A DNA stretch of 64,000 nucleotides from Bacillus sp. SORGH_AS_0510. Lineage in GTDB: Bacteria; Bacillota; Bacilli; Bacillales; Cytobacillaceae. Made by a program: the position numbers and the translations under genes. Numbering within the stretch: position 1 is the stretch's first letter; each line of letters starts with the position of its first letter. Where the stretch lies: positions 4,220,001 to 4,284,000 of the forward strand of contig NZ_JAUTAU010000001.1 of assembly GCF_030818775.1 (NCBI RefSeq), written 5' to 3'. Under the pieces are notes generated by a model. The model saw only the letters and a list, made by a program, of their open reading frames with translations, did no database searches and had not been told where the DNA came from. Positions 1 to 8,863 of the stretch are shown piece after piece.

Positions 1-1228
1 CTGTTAGCATCATCACCACAGCTACCACACCTGTTAATCCTTCAATATATTCCCGGCTTGATGCTGCAACGATCTGAGAAAAGACAATATTGATAATAAT
101 CGCTAATACCGCACTAGCTAAAATTCCAGCAATAACCCCGGACCAAATCCATTTCTGTTTTGATGATTGGCCCATTTTTTTCAAGAAAGCAATTAACGTA
201 GCGACAACTAGTAACCCCTCTAATCCTTCACGCAGAAGAATAAGAGCTGCGTCCCATAACGTGTAATTGGTTTTACTTAATAAGGGAGCAAGGCGATCAC
301 TGATTTCCTTTAAAATATCAGCAGCTTTCTGCGCCTTCACCTTTTCTGAGTTTAACAGACTGATTGCCGTAGGGATTTTCGTTTCTATATCACTATATAA
401 TCCACTGTCCCTCGTCTGAACGTCGCCTTCTACCATTGACCAAACAGAAAGGATTTCATTTAGCTGGTCGCTGGCAGTTATATAGTCCTTTTTTGCAATC
501 TGCTTTTCCGCTTGATCTAACAAAGCCGCTACATCTGAAAGCGAAGCGTCACCCTGGAGTTGGTTTGAAGTCTTCCCGGCTAAAAAGTTGTCGACTTCGG
601 CAGTTAATTGTTCTAAGTTTTCCATTGCCTTCTGCCTGTCAGCAGGCTCTTGTGTGATAGCGATTCGAACAAGAGCCATATATTTCTCAATATTTCCATA
701 TGCCGCAATGCTTTCATCATGAACTAGTTTTTCAGAAGCAGTCCATTGGTTCAATATTTTTTGGTATTGACCTTTTAAACTAGCAGTCTCTCCTTTTTCA
801 ATAGAACTCTCCATAGTGCTAATAAGTGGTAGTAATTGTTTAACCTGTTCTTTTGCTTTTTCTTTGTCTTGTGGATTTTGTTCCTCGTCATACAAAACCA
901 CCGCACTAGAAAGAGACGAAAGGCTTTTGGCAAGTGTCTCTTTATCCACATTCCCTTTTGCCAATAGACTTTGAACCTCTTTAAGTTCTTGGTCAACCTT
1001 TTTAGCCTGTTTACTATCTGCTTTCTTTATTGCCTTCCAGTCGGCTGCAAATTGCTCCATATTACTAGAAACTACAGAAGCCTCTCCATCCTTCGCCTTC
1101 ATTAAGCTGTCTCCGATTAGCACAAAAAGCTCATCATGCTCCTCAGCTGCTGCGACTGGCTGAATCGTTTGAAAAAAAATAAATAGTACCGTTAATAATA
1201 ATAAGGGCTTAACTGTATATCGGTGCAT
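1..1228 (-). CDS. efeU: EfeU/FTR1-family iron permease (3' end outside the window)
   Basis: Reading leftward from ATG at 1228 gives an open frame that runs off the window edge, so the C-terminus is missing. The product starts with a signal peptide ending near VAAAEEHD, followed by about 300 residues of charged, helical extracytoplasmic domain. A membrane segment then carries LLREGLEGLLVVA, the REGxE iron-binding motif of FTR1 permeases, and a second RExxE (REYIEG) follows. This domain order matches B. subtilis YwbL/EfeU (family knowledge). It is the last gene of efeO-efeB-efeU, starting 26 bp after efeB behind AAGGAGAGAATCTT. The permease should move ferric iron formed by EfeB across the membrane. 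Confidence 0.9.
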   Translation of the reverse strand, partial: MHRYTVKPLLLLTVLFIFFQTIQPVAAAEEHDELFVLIGDSLMKAKDGEASVVSSNMEQFAADWKAIKKADSKQAKKVDQELKEVQSLLAKGNVDKETLAKSLSSLSSAVVLYDEEQNPQDKEKAKEQVKQLLPLISTMESSIEKGETASLKGQYQKILNQWTASEKLVHDESIAAYGNIEKYMALVRIAITQEPADRQKAMENLEQLTAEVDNFLAGKTSNQLQGDASLSDVAALLDQAEKQIAKKDYITASDQLNEILSVWSMVEGDVQTRDSGLYSDIETKIPTAISLLNSEKVKAQKAADILKEISDRLAPLLSKTNYTLWDAALILLREGLEGLLVVATLIAFLKKMGQSSKQKWIWSGVIAGILASAVLAIIINIVFSQIVAASSREYIEGLTGVVAVVMMLT

Positions 1229-1254
1229 AAGATTCTCTCCTTAAAAAGAAAACA

Positions 1255-2523
1255 CTAGTTAAATAGTGTCTCTCCAATAAAACTTCCCTTTTTAACCCCT
1301 GGCAAACAAGCAAAAATCGCACTTCCACGATGGGAGGTATATTCGTTTAATTTATCCATATTAGCTAGTCTCTGTTGAATAGGGATAAATTGCTTACTTG
1401 GCTTTCGCTGAAAAGCTAGGAACAACAGTCCTGCATCAAAACTTCCTGTTTTCTTATCCATCCCATCAGAATACGAATAGGCTCTGCGTAGAATCTGCTG
1501 TGACCCGTCGCCATGAGATAATCGAACATGCGAATCTGCCGGGATGGATTTTAGATCCACTTTATCAAATTCATTCTTTTTGCCAAACGGAGCGCCACTT
1601 ACACGATGTCTACCAAAGGTATTTTCTTGTTCCTTTAAATTGGTTCGATCCCAAACTTCGATAAACATTTGAATTCGTCTGACAACAAGGTAACTGCCAT
1701 CCACTAGCCAATCAGGACCGTCCCCAGGTTGAACCCATACCTGCTCGTTCATTACCTTTTCATTATTTACATCTGGATTAATGGTGCCGTCTTTAAAGCC
1801 AAACAAATTCCTTGGTGTTTCATTTTTTGTGTCTGCTTGTTTGGTACGCTGGAAGCCCGTTTGCGCCCAACGCAATGTTGCTTTCCCTCTCGCAATCCGA
1901 ATGAGGTTTCTTACAGCATGAAAAGCTACCTGCAAATCATCCGCGCAGGCTTGGATACATAAATCCCCGCCAGTCCATTCCTCTTCCAAAGCATCAAGTG
2001 GAAACTTCGGAAGGTCCACCAATTCCTTTGGCTGCTTGTGTTTTAATCCAAACCGGTCTTGATTTTCTTTTAGAAAAAGAGATGGACCTACTCCAAACGT
2101 AATCGTCAGGTTTGAAGCGGATAGCCCAGCTGCCTCCCCCGTATCTTGCGGTGGCAGGAATTCGTTTCCTGTTAGCTCGCCGATAGCCTTCCCTTCTGTC
2201 ATCAACGCGGCTGCTTTTGTCCAATCTTTAAACAGTTTCACTAACTCTTCTTTTTTCGAAGTGGTCACATCTAAGGAAACAAAATACACATGATTTTGTG
2301 TCTTTGTTGTGATTCCACTCTGGTGCTTCCCATAAAACGGTACAACGTCTTTATTTGTACCCGTATTTGATGCTTTGCTTTCTTGGATGGAAAGGATTCC
2401 GCCCAGACCGGATGCACCGAGAATCACTCCTACCCCACCGATTCCAGCCGTTTTAAGGATATCACGTCTCGAAACCTTTTTTTCATTCAATGTCTCTAAG
2501 CTGTTAGTCGTATTCGTTGTCAA
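1255..2523 (-). CDS. efeB: EfeB, Tat-exported DyP-type heme peroxidase
   Basis: The product has 422 residues. A twin-arginine signal (SRRDIL at 18-23, then a Gly/Ala-rich hydrophobic stretch) sends it across the membrane folded. The DyP signature GFKDG lies at about 242-246 and the C-terminal half carries the conserved His and Arg of heme peroxidases. In the Efe system it oxidises ferrous iron for EfeU (family knowledge from YwbN). The start is TTG at 2523: it directly follows the TAA of efeO, and GGAGG inside the end of efeO stands 8 bases upstream, so translation is likely coupled to efeO. Confidence 0.93.
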   Translation of the reverse strand: MTTNTTNSLETLNEKKVSRRDILKTAGIGGVGVILGASGLGGILSIQESKASNTGTNKDVVPFYGKHQSGITTKTQNHVYFVSLDVTTSKKEELVKLFKDWTKAAALMTEGKAIGELTGNEFLPPQDTGEAAGLSASNLTITFGVGPSLFLKENQDRFGLKHKQPKELVDLPKFPLDALEEEWTGGDLCIQACADDLQVAFHAVRNLIRIARGKATLRWAQTGFQRTKQADTKNETPRNLFGFKDGTINPDVNNEKVMNEQVWVQPGDGPDWLVDGSYLVVRRIQMFIEVWDRTNLKEQENTFGRHRVSGAPFGKKNEFDKVDLKSIPADSHVRLSHGDGSQQILRRAYSYSDGMDKKTGSFDAGLLFLAFQRKPSKQFIPIQQRLANMDKLNEYTSHRGSAIFACLPGVKKGSFIGETLFN

Positions 2524-3372
2524 TTAAGACGCCTCCGTTACCATTCCAATTTGAGATAGCGGTTCTGCAAGCGCATCGATGGCTTGGCTTAGTTCCTTCA
2601 CTTGTGCTTCTGTTAAATCCGTGTAAAGTTTATATCCTTCACCACTTTTATGCTGGTTCAATAATGCATACACATCATCAAAACGGGCTTGAATTTCTTT
2701 AGATACTTCCTCATTTTTTTCCTTTAATGCTGGTTGAAGTAGCTGATAGATTTTTTCTGCTCCTTCTACGTTAGCAGCAAAATCATATAAATCTGTATGA
2801 GAGTAACGGTCTTCCTCCCCAGTTACTTTTGAAGTGGAAACCTCATTTAGTAGATCTACTGCACCTGTAATTAACAGGTCTGGTGTCACCTCTACGGTAT
2901 CTACCTTCGCACGCAACAGGTTGACATCTTTCATTAGTTGGTCAGCGATTTGCTCATACCCTTTTGTTGTGTTGTCGATCCATAGCCCTTTTTCAAGTTT
3001 ATGGTAGCCGCCCCATTCTGCTTCAGGTACGTCCCCTTCACGAGCATCGATTTTAGGATCAAGATCTCCAAATACCTCTGCGATTGGTTCTGCGCGTTCA
3101 TAGTGCATGCGCGCTGGTGCATAAAGTTGTTTCGCTTTCTCCACGTCACCATTTTTAACAGCCGTTGTAAAGGCTTCCGTTGCCTTCACAAATTCCTCAA
3201 TTTCACCGATTGCGTACTCGCGATATTCCTTTGATACTCCGTCAAGGGCAGGTGAGACTTCCGTTTTTGTTTCTTTCGTGGTTTCTTTTGTTGAAGTTTT
3301 CTCTGTATTTGAACATCCGAATAGAAGACTGCTAGACAATAATAACGTTCCTGATAATTTTAGTAGTTTCAT
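2524..3372 (-). CDS. efeO: EfeO, iron-binding lipoprotein (M75/imelysin-like)
   Basis: I choose ATG at 3372 (282 aa), preceded by AAAGGAG, rather than the longer open frame from 3447, because it begins with a typical lipoprotein signal ending in LLFGC (Cys20). A Thr/Lys/Glu-rich linker follows and then the M75 domain with the conserved GYHKLE (HxxE) and MHYERAEPIAE segments. It presents iron to EfeU at the outer face of the membrane (family knowledge from YwbM). It is the first gene of the operon, and a Fur-box-like palindrome lies in its leader. Confidence 0.93.
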   Translation of the reverse strand: MKLLKLSGTLLLSSSLLFGCSNTEKTSTKETTKETKTEVSPALDGVSKEYREYAIGEIEEFVKATEAFTTAVKNGDVEKAKQLYAPARMHYERAEPIAEVFGDLDPKIDAREGDVPEAEWGGYHKLEKGLWIDNTTKGYEQIADQLMKDVNLLRAKVDTVEVTPDLLITGAVDLLNEVSTSKVTGEEDRYSHTDLYDFAANVEGAEKIYQLLQPALKEKNEEVSKEIQARFDDVYALLNQHKSGEGYKLYTDLTEAQVKELSQAIDALAEPLSQIGMVTEAS

Positions 3373-3394
3373 ATGTAAAAAATCTCCTTTTAAA

Positions 3395-3413
3395 TGATAA
3401 TGATTTTCATTAT
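3395..3413 (-). promoter_or_regulatory. Fur box of efeOBU
   Basis: TGATAATGATTTTCATTAT is close to the 19-bp Fur consensus and ends 22 bp before the efeO start, downstream of a possible sigma-A promoter. A second imperfect inverted repeat, ATTGAGAAGGATTTTCAAT, lies at about 3432-3450 over the -35 region. Iron repression of efe operons by Fur is established in Bacillus. Confidence 0.8.
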
Positions 3414-3548
3414 TAATATAATAACAGTAATTGAGAAGGATTTTCAATTACTTTTTAAAAAAAACTCTACTAACATTAAACTCATGAAATTTGTCTAGGA
3501 GCTTTGTATGTGATTGGTTAAAAAGGAAAAGTGATAATTAGTGGATTC

Positions 3549-3600
3549 GACTAGTTCCCCTCGACCGTGAAAAGTTGCTTCAACAGGCACTGGTCACCTC
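3549..3600. repeat. Single 52-bp inverted-repeat unit (GACTAGT type)
   Basis: The unit starts GACTAGTT and ends CACTGGTCACCTC; GACTAGT and ACTGGTC can pair (one G-T). The following bases, GAC, begin another truncated unit. It has the same 52-bp length and layout as the tandem units at 28221-28368. Confidence 0.5.
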
Positions 3601-3626
3601 GACAAACGCCTTAAATGCCTAAAAAA

Positions 3627-3657
3627 TAAAAAAACTACCCAAAAGGATGGGTAGTTT
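3627..3657 (-). terminator. Intrinsic terminator of the lia operon
   Basis: A 9-bp stem AAACTACCC/GGGTAGTTT is followed by a T-run on the minus strand, just after liaR. Confidence 0.85.
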
Positions 3658-3663
3658 CACGTA

Positions 3664-4296
3664 TTATGATATTAAGGAATGCTTAAACGCATAGATCACA
3701 GCTTGGGTTCGGTCTTGTACATTCAACTTACTTAGGATATTGCTGACATGGGTTTTAACGGTCTTCAGTGCGATGAATAATACATCAGCAATTTCCTGGT
3801 TGGATTTCCCCTCTGCCATCAGCAAAAGGATTTCTAATTCACGGCTAGTGAGATCTTCATGGGGCAAATGAGTATGTTTTTGGCGCATTTTCACCATCAT
3901 TTTTCCAGTTACTTCTGGTTCTAGAACAGATTGGCCATGGTATGTAGCACGAACGGCATTGGCAATTTCACTTGCTTTAGAGGTCTTCAGCATATAGCTG
4001 GTTGCCCCTGCTTCAAGGGCTGGATACACCTTTTCATCATCTAAGAAGCTTGTTACAATAATAACCTTTGCTTCCGGCCATTGTTCAATGATTTGCCTCG
4101 TTGCCTCAATCCCGTCCATTTCTTTCATAACTAAGTCCATTAAAATGATATCTGGTCGTAGTTCGAGAGCTAGTTCGACTCCTTTTTTTCCATCATCTGC
4201 TTCTCCTACCACTTCAATGTCAGACTGAGCAGATAAATAGGACGAAACCCCGATTCTCACCATTTCATGATCATCAACAAACAATACTCTAATCAT
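3664..4296 (-). CDS. liaR: LiaR, NarL/LuxR-type response regulator of envelope stress
   Basis: The product has 211 residues from [11 protein letters not shown]. The receiver domain has acidic DD at 8-9, phospho-acceptor Asp54 (ILMDLV) and the conserved Lys of MLKTS. A C-terminal LuxR helix-turn-helix begins near 145 (LTSRELEIL...[13 protein letters not shown]) and is nearly the LiaR signature. ATG at 4296 is preferred over the upstream GTG/ATG codons by homology; it overlaps the last codons of liaS. LiaR phosphorylated by LiaS activates liaIH under cell-wall antibiotic stress (known for B. subtilis). It is the last gene of liaIHFSR. Confidence 0.93.
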   Translation of the reverse strand: MIRVLFVDDHEMVRIGVSSYLSAQSDIEVVGEADDGKKGVELALELRPDIILMDLVMKEMDGIEATRQIIEQWPEAKVIIVTSFLDDEKVYPALEAGATSYMLKTSKASEIANAVRATYHGQSVLEPEVTGKMMVKMRQKHTHLPHEDLTSRELEILLLMAEGKSNQEIADVLFIALKTVKTHVSNILSKLNVQDRTQAVIYAFKHSLIS

Positions 4297-5338
4297 TCGC
4301 ACCATCCCCATTAATCATCACTGGAATTTTCACTTCCAGCCTTGTTCCTTTATTTTTCACACTGATTACTTTTAAGGTACCGCCCACTTCAAGCGCCCGT
4401 TCATGCATATTTTGCATTCCGTATGATCCAGCCTTCATTTCATTTACTTCAAACCCAATACCGTCATCCACAATCCTCAGAATAGCAAAATCATCTCGTT
4501 TGACCAGCAACACCTCTAAACCGTTCGCTTTCGAGTGTCTCAGCGTATTCGAGATTGATTCTTGAAGGATTCGGAACAAGTGGTCCTCAACACCTTTATC
4601 TAGAGGGAATTCTTCCACTTTCCAATGAATTTCCATTGTTACCTTTTGAGATAATTCGATTAACAGTTCCTCAATTCCTTCTTGGAGTGTTTTATTCTTT
4701 AAGGCAACTGGACGCAAATGAAGAAGGAGTGCCCTCATTTCGAGCTGGGATTGGTGGATCATCTCTTCCACTAGTTTCAATTGTTTTGCTTCACGTTCGT
4801 TTTCAGATTCCTGTTTTGTTTCATTAATGGCAGACATCATCATCGATGCCGCAAATAATTGCTGGCTGACAGAGTCGTGTAATTCGCGAGCCAGACGATT
4901 TCGCTCCTGCTCAATCATTTCCTGAATTCTTGCTTCCTGGTCTTCTACTTTTTCAGTAGCTAACCGTTGGGATAATTTGACTTGCTCCGACATTTGTTTG
5001 CCAATTTTATCAATCCGTTCCGCAATGGTTTGCATCTCTACAATAGGGGGCTTCCCCTTTTCCTCTGGTGCTCGCCCTTGTTCCAATTGATGGAGTGAAT
5101 GATCAATAGCTAGAAACTGCTTCCGCCAAAAAAAACCGGAAACACCACCTGTGAGAATACCCATCACAATGCTAAAGGCTGGAATAAAAATAACAAAGGG
5201 TATATCCATGAAATGCCTTTTCCACAATTCGGACCAGCTGTTTAATGGAAAAACAATCGTAAAAATGGCTGCGACAATAATGGCAATGAGGAACGAGCAG
5301 ACGACACTCCAGACAATCTGGCGCTGAGTTGTACTCAT
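4289..5338 (-). CDS. liaS: LiaS, membrane sensor histidine kinase
   Basis: The product has 349 residues: two membrane segments (about 8-30 and 47-70) with a short extracytoplasmic loop, a HAMP-like linker, a dimerisation helix with [10 protein letters not shown] (His154) of the HisKA_3 family, and an HATPase domain with N and G boxes (DDGIGF, GYG-like GSYGMQNM). Its ATG shares ATGA with the liaF stop, so the genes are translationally coupled. It is the cognate kinase of LiaR and is held inactive by LiaF (family knowledge). Confidence 0.93.
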   Translation of the reverse strand: MSTTQRQIVWSVVCSFLIAIIVAAIFTIVFPLNSWSELWKRHFMDIPFVIFIPAFSIVMGILTGGVSGFFWRKQFLAIDHSLHQLEQGRAPEEKGKPPIVEMQTIAERIDKIGKQMSEQVKLSQRLATEKVEDQEARIQEMIEQERNRLARELHDSVSQQLFAASMMMSAINETKQESENEREAKQLKLVEEMIHQSQLEMRALLLHLRPVALKNKTLQEGIEELLIELSQKVTMEIHWKVEEFPLDKGVEDHLFRILQESISNTLRHSKANGLEVLLVKRDDFAILRIVDDGIGFEVNEMKAGSYGMQNMHERALEVGGTLKVISVKNKGTRLEVKIPVMINGDGAND

Positions 5339-6069
5339 ATCCGGCTCACCTCTAAATTCCCAACAATAAGCGAGGTAAAGATTTTCACCTTTTGCTCTGA
5401 TGTTTCATAGCCTGGTGTTTTTAATTGGAATACTTGATTAAATATTTTAGATTCGTGGTTCCCAAACACCGTTGTGGAACCAACCACACATGAATGATTG
5501 ATGCTAACATCAATTTCATATGGAACATGAATGTGAATATTACCAATTACGTTTCGAATAATAATCACGGTTTCACCTTTTGGCAGCATGGTGAAACTGA
5601 GGTCAATAATTGTGTCCCCTATTCCCGTCTGGATATTTACATCCTTCCATTCGTACACGCCCATTGGTGTCTTTTGTTGACCCAACAATACATTTTCAAA
5701 CAACGGCTCTACTTTTATAACCGTTTCTTCTTGAGTAGTTGTTTCTTGAGCCTGAATATCTAATGATATTTTCTTCGGATTCTTTTTTGATTGTAAGTAT
5801 TGGATAAAAAAGTGCAGTAATATCGCTAATAATAAGAAGCGAAAGGTCATCATATTGAAAATACTAATGACAAAGATAATAATCCCGCCGATAAATAGGA
5901 CTTTACCAAGCTTTCGTCCGGTCTTTTTCCTGCCAATATAAATCATTCCACCCGCGATAATAAGGGAGAAAATAAGCCCTTTATTGAAAAATAAAATCTC
6001 CAATAGCAAAATGACTACTCCGATGACCACAAGCCATCCTAAGTAATCATTTTTTGTATTTTTAATCAT
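5335..6069 (-). CDS. liaF: LiaF, membrane inhibitor of LiaS
   Basis: The start is ATG at 6069 behind GGGAGGGTGAGCCG, giving 244 aa, the usual LiaF length. The N-terminal third holds about four hydrophobic segments. The C-terminal DUF2154 domain contains GIGDTIIDLS and IRNVIGNIHIHVP, the beta-rich segments of this family. The gene lies between the liaH hairpin and liaS. LiaF keeps LiaS off in unstressed cells (known for B. subtilis). The liaG gene of B. subtilis is absent here, so liaF directly follows liaH. Confidence 0.9.
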   Translation of the reverse strand: MIKNTKNDYLGWLVVIGVVILLLEILFFNKGLIFSLIIAGGMIYIGRKKTGRKLGKVLFIGGIIIFVISIFNMMTFRFLLLAILLHFFIQYLQSKKNPKKISLDIQAQETTTQEETVIKVEPLFENVLLGQQKTPMGVYEWKDVNIQTGIGDTIIDLSFTMLPKGETVIIIRNVIGNIHIHVPYEIDVSINHSCVVGSTTVFGNHESKIFNQVFQLKTPGYETSEQKVKIFTSLIVGNLEVSRI

Positions 6070-6116
6070 CGGCTCACCCTCCCTTTTTACCATATGTACA
6101 AATTGTTTTCTCATGG

Positions 6117-6144
6117 GGTAAAAGGCGTAGAACCCTACGCCTTT
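6117..6144 (-). terminator. Hairpin between liaH and liaF (probably leaky)
   Basis: A 10-bp stem AAAGGCGTAG/CTACGCCTTT with a 4-base loop is followed by TTTT on the minus strand. It would end most liaIH transcripts and let a fraction continue into liaFSR, as is known for this operon in B. subtilis. Confidence 0.75.
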
Positions 6145-6166
6145 CTTTAGAATACCATATTTGTTA

Positions 6167-6811
6167 TTAAATGGACTTGCTTTCTTCTAATTTCATTTCT
6201 TTTTCTAATTGGGCAATTCTTGAATCAATCGTATTACGATAGTAAGAACTGTTAACTTGATCCTCTAAGCGATCCAAATAGTTCTCGATGTCTTTGAATT
6301 TTGAAAAAGCCGCATCGGAATAAGTATTTGAATCAAGTACTTTGTTGATACGAAGGTTGGCGCGAGTGACGTTTTCACGCCCCATTAACTCCATTCGGCG
6401 AAGGTGCATATCTTTAAGCTTGTGCTTCATTTCTTCATATTTTCTTTCTAATTCCCCAAGCTGTCCATTTACCTGTTCGAGTGATGCACTTAGACGGCTG
6501 GCACGTTCAGCATATTGTTGATGTTCTGCAGTAGCGAATTGATATAGCTCCGTTTCACCCGCTTTTGACGCTACTTCTGCTTGGTACTTTCTCTTATCCG
6601 CTAATTCAACTGCTTGATGGTACTCTCTTGTGAACTCATCCTTTAGTGTATTCTGGCGTTCTAACAGCTTTCTTACTTTTTCTGTTTCTTGCTCAGATTG
6701 GCGAAGGTATTGATTTAGTAAGGCAATTGGATTATGTTTTTCTTTTTTGTCTAGGGCCTCATGTAAATCAGCAGTAATTGTGTTTTTTATTCTTGTGAAT
6801 AAGTTTGTCAT
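6167..6811 (-). CDS. liaH: LiaH, PspA/IM30-family protein
   Basis: The product has 214 residues from the second ATG (MTNLFTRIK), which has AAAGGAG at the proper 9-base spacing; the first ATG sits only 3 bases after the same site. Almost the whole protein is predicted coiled coil, rich in Glu, Lys, Gln and Arg, with no membrane segment, as in PspA and LiaH. Such proteins form large rings that support the membrane under envelope stress. It is the second gene of the operon and the main effector with LiaI. Confidence 0.88.
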   Translation of the reverse strand: MTNLFTRIKNTITADLHEALDKKEKHNPIALLNQYLRQSEQETEKVRKLLERQNTLKDEFTREYHQAVELADKRKYQAEVASKAGETELYQFATAEHQQYAERASRLSASLEQVNGQLGELERKYEEMKHKLKDMHLRRMELMGRENVTRANLRINKVLDSNTYSDAAFSKFKDIENYLDRLEDQVNSSYYRNTIDSRIAQLEKEMKLEESKSI

Positions 6812-6836
6812 TTTCATTCTCTCCTTTTAATGTTTA

Positions 6837-6913
6837 GCTTAGTTAAACTTGCCTGTTGATTTCCGCTCCAATCAACAGGGTGAAAAAATCACCAATGTCC
6901 TCTTTAACAAGAT
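6837..6913. repeat. Internally deleted copy of the ~185-bp MITE-like repeat
   Basis: The outer ends of the repeat (AGTTAAACTTGCCTGTTGAT and ATCAACAGGGTGAAAAAATC...CTTTAACA) are present, but the central ~105 bp are gone. It fills most of the liaI-liaH gap and ends at the liaI stop codon. Complete copies are at 18752, 31361 and 60733. Confidence 0.75.
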
Positions 6914-7260
6914 TAGTAATTTTTTAATTCATTCCACTGTTTTTCGAAGTTGGCGAATGGGTCTGTTTCTTCTTTTTTCATGCTGTGCTTGTTCTCGTTC
7001 CATTTTTTATAAACGAGGTAAAGCACATAGGCTGCAACAACTCCAATGATGGCTGGTGCATTATGAAGGGAAGCCACTAGGACGATAAGACCGATAATTC
7101 CAAGCCCAATTTTTCCTCCCGTGGATTCTGCCTTTAAAAATTGTTTAAAAATGAAGTAGAGTAGCACAAGGCTAACTAGTAACCCCACCATTGGACCAAT
7201 GGTTGACAGTAAGATGATCGCTGCGATTCCTCCAGCTAACAGTAAACCAAATTTTTTCAT
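6913..7260 (-). CDS. liaI: LiaI-like small membrane protein
   Basis: The product has 115 residues from MKKFGLLLAGG, with AAAAGGAG 11 bases upstream; the in-frame GTG at 7272 overlaps that site and is rejected. Three hydrophobic segments (about 4-40, 48-68, 70-85) precede a charged C-terminal tail. LiaI is the membrane anchor for LiaH (family knowledge). Its position first in the operon, before liaH, supports the call more than the sequence itself does. Confidence 0.8.
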   Translation of the reverse strand: MKKFGLLLAGGIAAIILLSTIGPMVGLLVSLVLLYFIFKQFLKAESTGGKIGLGIIGLIVLVASLHNAPAIIGVVAAYVLYLVYKKWNENKHSMKKEETDPFANFEKQWNELKNY

Positions 7261-7349
7261 TTTGTTTTTCACTCCTTTTCTTATCTTGATTTCATCTTAC
7301 CTTTTTTCATTCGTTCTCATAATTGCGCTTGAGCTTGATTTTTATATCG

Positions 7350-7359
7350 GTCTCAAGAC
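7350..7359 (-). promoter_or_regulatory. Candidate LiaR operator upstream of liaI
   Basis: GTCT-CA-AGAC is a small inverted repeat about 90 bp before the liaI start. LiaR sites in other Bacilli contain a similar GTCT/AGAC core, but I cannot score this one, so the call is tentative. Confidence 0.3.
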
Positions 7360-7363
7360 GTAG

Positions 7364-7408
7364 AAAGGGTCAGCCCCTTAAGCAAATGGCTTAAGAAACT
7401 GACCCTTT
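7364..7408 (-). terminator. Hairpin after the LysM-CAP gene
   Basis: A 10-bp outer stem AAAGGGTCAG/CTGACCCTTT encloses an inner CTTAAG/CTTAAG pairing. The T-run is better on the plus strand, but only the minus-strand gene ends here. Confidence 0.6.
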
Positions 7409-7421
7409 TTGAGACTTCTTC

Positions 7422-8033
7422 TTATTTAGAGATAAACATTTGGACCCAATAGTACCCGTAGGAACCACCTTTAGCGTAACCAACGCCAATTCGTGTATTA
7501 GAGCTTAAGATGTTGGCTCGATGACCTGAACTGTTCATCCATGATTGAACCACTGATGCAGGTGTGGTTTGACCAGCAGCAATGTTTTCAGCAGCCGAAC
7601 GGTAGGAAATCCCAAAATTCTTGATCATATCAAATGGACTTCCATAAGTTGGGCTTGTATGGCTGAAATAGTTTTTATCACGCATATCATTTGCCTTATA
7701 ACGTGCCACCCTCGAAAGTTCCCAATCAGCCGTCATTGCCGGCAAGCCATTTTTCGCACGTTCTTGATTGGTTAATTGAATGACCTGATTTTCCACACTT
7801 TTAATGGCATCAAAGTTTGGAATAGTTACTTTTTGACCAGGGTAAATCAAGTTGGGATTTTTAAACTGCGGGTTTGCTGCAATTAACTCTGAGATTCCAA
7901 CTTGATACCGAACCGCGATTTTCCAAAGTGAGTCACCCGGCTGAACCGTGTAATATTGCTGCGCAAAAGAAACGCTAGGAATACAGAAAAGTGATAGTAA
8001 GAACAAAAAACTAACCCAAAAAGATTTTTTCAT
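7422..8033 (-). CDS. Secreted LysM + CAP (SCP/PR1) domain protein, YkwD/SafA-like
   Basis: The product has 203 residues. A signal peptide ends near VSFAQQ, one LysM domain (YYTVQPGDSLWKIA to PGQKVTIP, about 27-71) binds peptidoglycan, and a CAP domain (about 80-202) carries the conserved HTSP, AENIAAG and SGHRANIL motifs with the His/Glu set of this fold. Proteins with this architecture are secreted and cell-wall or spore-coat associated in Bacilli; the biochemical role of the CAP domain is not settled. It is a single gene with its own hairpin. Confidence 0.85.
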   Translation of the reverse strand: MKKSFWVSFLFLLSLFCIPSVSFAQQYYTVQPGDSLWKIAVRYQVGISELIAANPQFKNPNLIYPGQKVTIPNFDAIKSVENQVIQLTNQERAKNGLPAMTADWELSRVARYKANDMRDKNYFSHTSPTYGSPFDMIKNFGISYRSAAENIAAGQTTPASVVQSWMNSSGHRANILSSNTRIGVGYAKGGSYGYYWVQMFISK

Positions 8034-8152
8034 TTTTTCGCCTCCTCCGAATATATAATTTTGATTTGAGGCTCAAAATATACAAGGAACTAAAAATAAT
8101 ATTTTGATCTACTTTGGTTTGTTAAATCTACTGATTTTTGGAGGATTGAGAA

Positions 8153-8527
8153 GTGACGGACATTTCATGGATGACCTATATTATGTTAATTTTAGCGAGC
8201 TACCGGTTAACTCATTTAATTGTGTTCGATAAGATTACCGAATTTATTCGCAAGCCATTTGTCAAAAAAGTGAAGGTAGAAACGCAGAATGGTACAGAAA
8301 CAAAGGAAGTTCCTACTTCCATGTTTGGTTATCTATTGAAATGCTATTGGTGTGCGGGTGTCTGGAGTGCCATTTTACTTGGCGGTGCCTATTTGCTGTT
8401 TCCTAGGGTAGCCTTTGTTGTTATCTTAATTTTTTCCATTGCTGGCGGCCAGTCCATCATCGAAACCTTTGTCGGTGTTAATATTAAGAAGGTTGATTAT
8501 TATGCGGATTTAAAGAAAAAGGACTAA
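8153..8527 (+). CDS. DUF1360 membrane protein
   Basis: The product has 124 residues. The start is GTG at 8153, set by GGAGG at 8140-8144. Features are an N-terminal membrane segment with YRLTHLIVFDKI, a basic loop, the family signature CYWCAGVW, two more membrane segments and the ending GGQSIIETF. This is the DUF1360 family (YngL-like in B. subtilis), often found in sporulating Bacilli, with no assigned reaction. The Cys-x2-Cys could bind metal. Confidence 0.8.
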   Translation: MTDISWMTYIMLILASYRLTHLIVFDKITEFIRKPFVKKVKVETQNGTETKEVPTSMFGYLLKCYWCAGVWSAILLGGAYLLFPRVAFVVILIFSIAGGQSIIETFVGVNIKKVDYYADLKKKD

Positions 8528-8555
8528 AAACAAAAGCTTGAATCATTGGTAAAAA

Positions 8556-8651
8556 AATTCCCCCTTACGCATATATTTTATAAATGCGGCTGGCTCAGGC
8601 AGAGTTTTCGGCCTTTGGCGATTGAGGCAGCCAACATAAAAAGGGGGATTT
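8556..8651 (+). ncRNA. Candidate cis-acting RNA structure covering the ribosome binding site
   Basis: TCCCCCTT (8559-8566) can pair with AAGGGGGA (8641-8648), which is the Shine-Dalgarno of the small ORF at 8655. Inside it, GGCTG-CTCA (8588-8597) pairs with TGAG-CAGCC (8623-8632) around one mismatch, and GGC/GCC closes an inner loop. This is a nested, sequence-derived structure; no known riboswitch motif is recognised. Confidence 0.45.
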
Positions 8652-8654
8652 TAT

Positions 8655-8801
8655 ATGGCTGTTTGGTGGGTCACAACCATCGGTTTTGTCCTTTGTCTTG
8701 GTTTTGTAGGAGGTACACTCGTTCACTTCCTACGTGGTGCTCTTGACTCAGAGGATGCTACTCGAGTCGATAAAATTAACTCCGATGAGGAGCCCCTCTA
8801 A
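8655..8801 (+). CDS. 48-residue single-span membrane protein
   Basis: A short open frame starts at ATG 8655, seven bases after AAGGGGGA. The peptide begins MAVWWVTTIGFVLCLGF, a single hydrophobic segment with Trp at the interface, followed by an amphipathic stretch and an acidic tail (DSEDATRV...SDEEPL). A strong intrinsic terminator lies 60 bp downstream. I do not recognise the family. Coding is supported by the ribosome site, the membrane-protein-like composition and the terminator. Confidence 0.6.
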   Translation: MAVWWVTTIGFVLCLGFVGGTLVHFLRGALDSEDATRVDKINSDEEPL

Positions 8802-8863
8802 ACAGGTGTGTCCTAGATTCACCTTCTAATTAGTCATCTTTTGGACTCATACAAAAACTTTCT

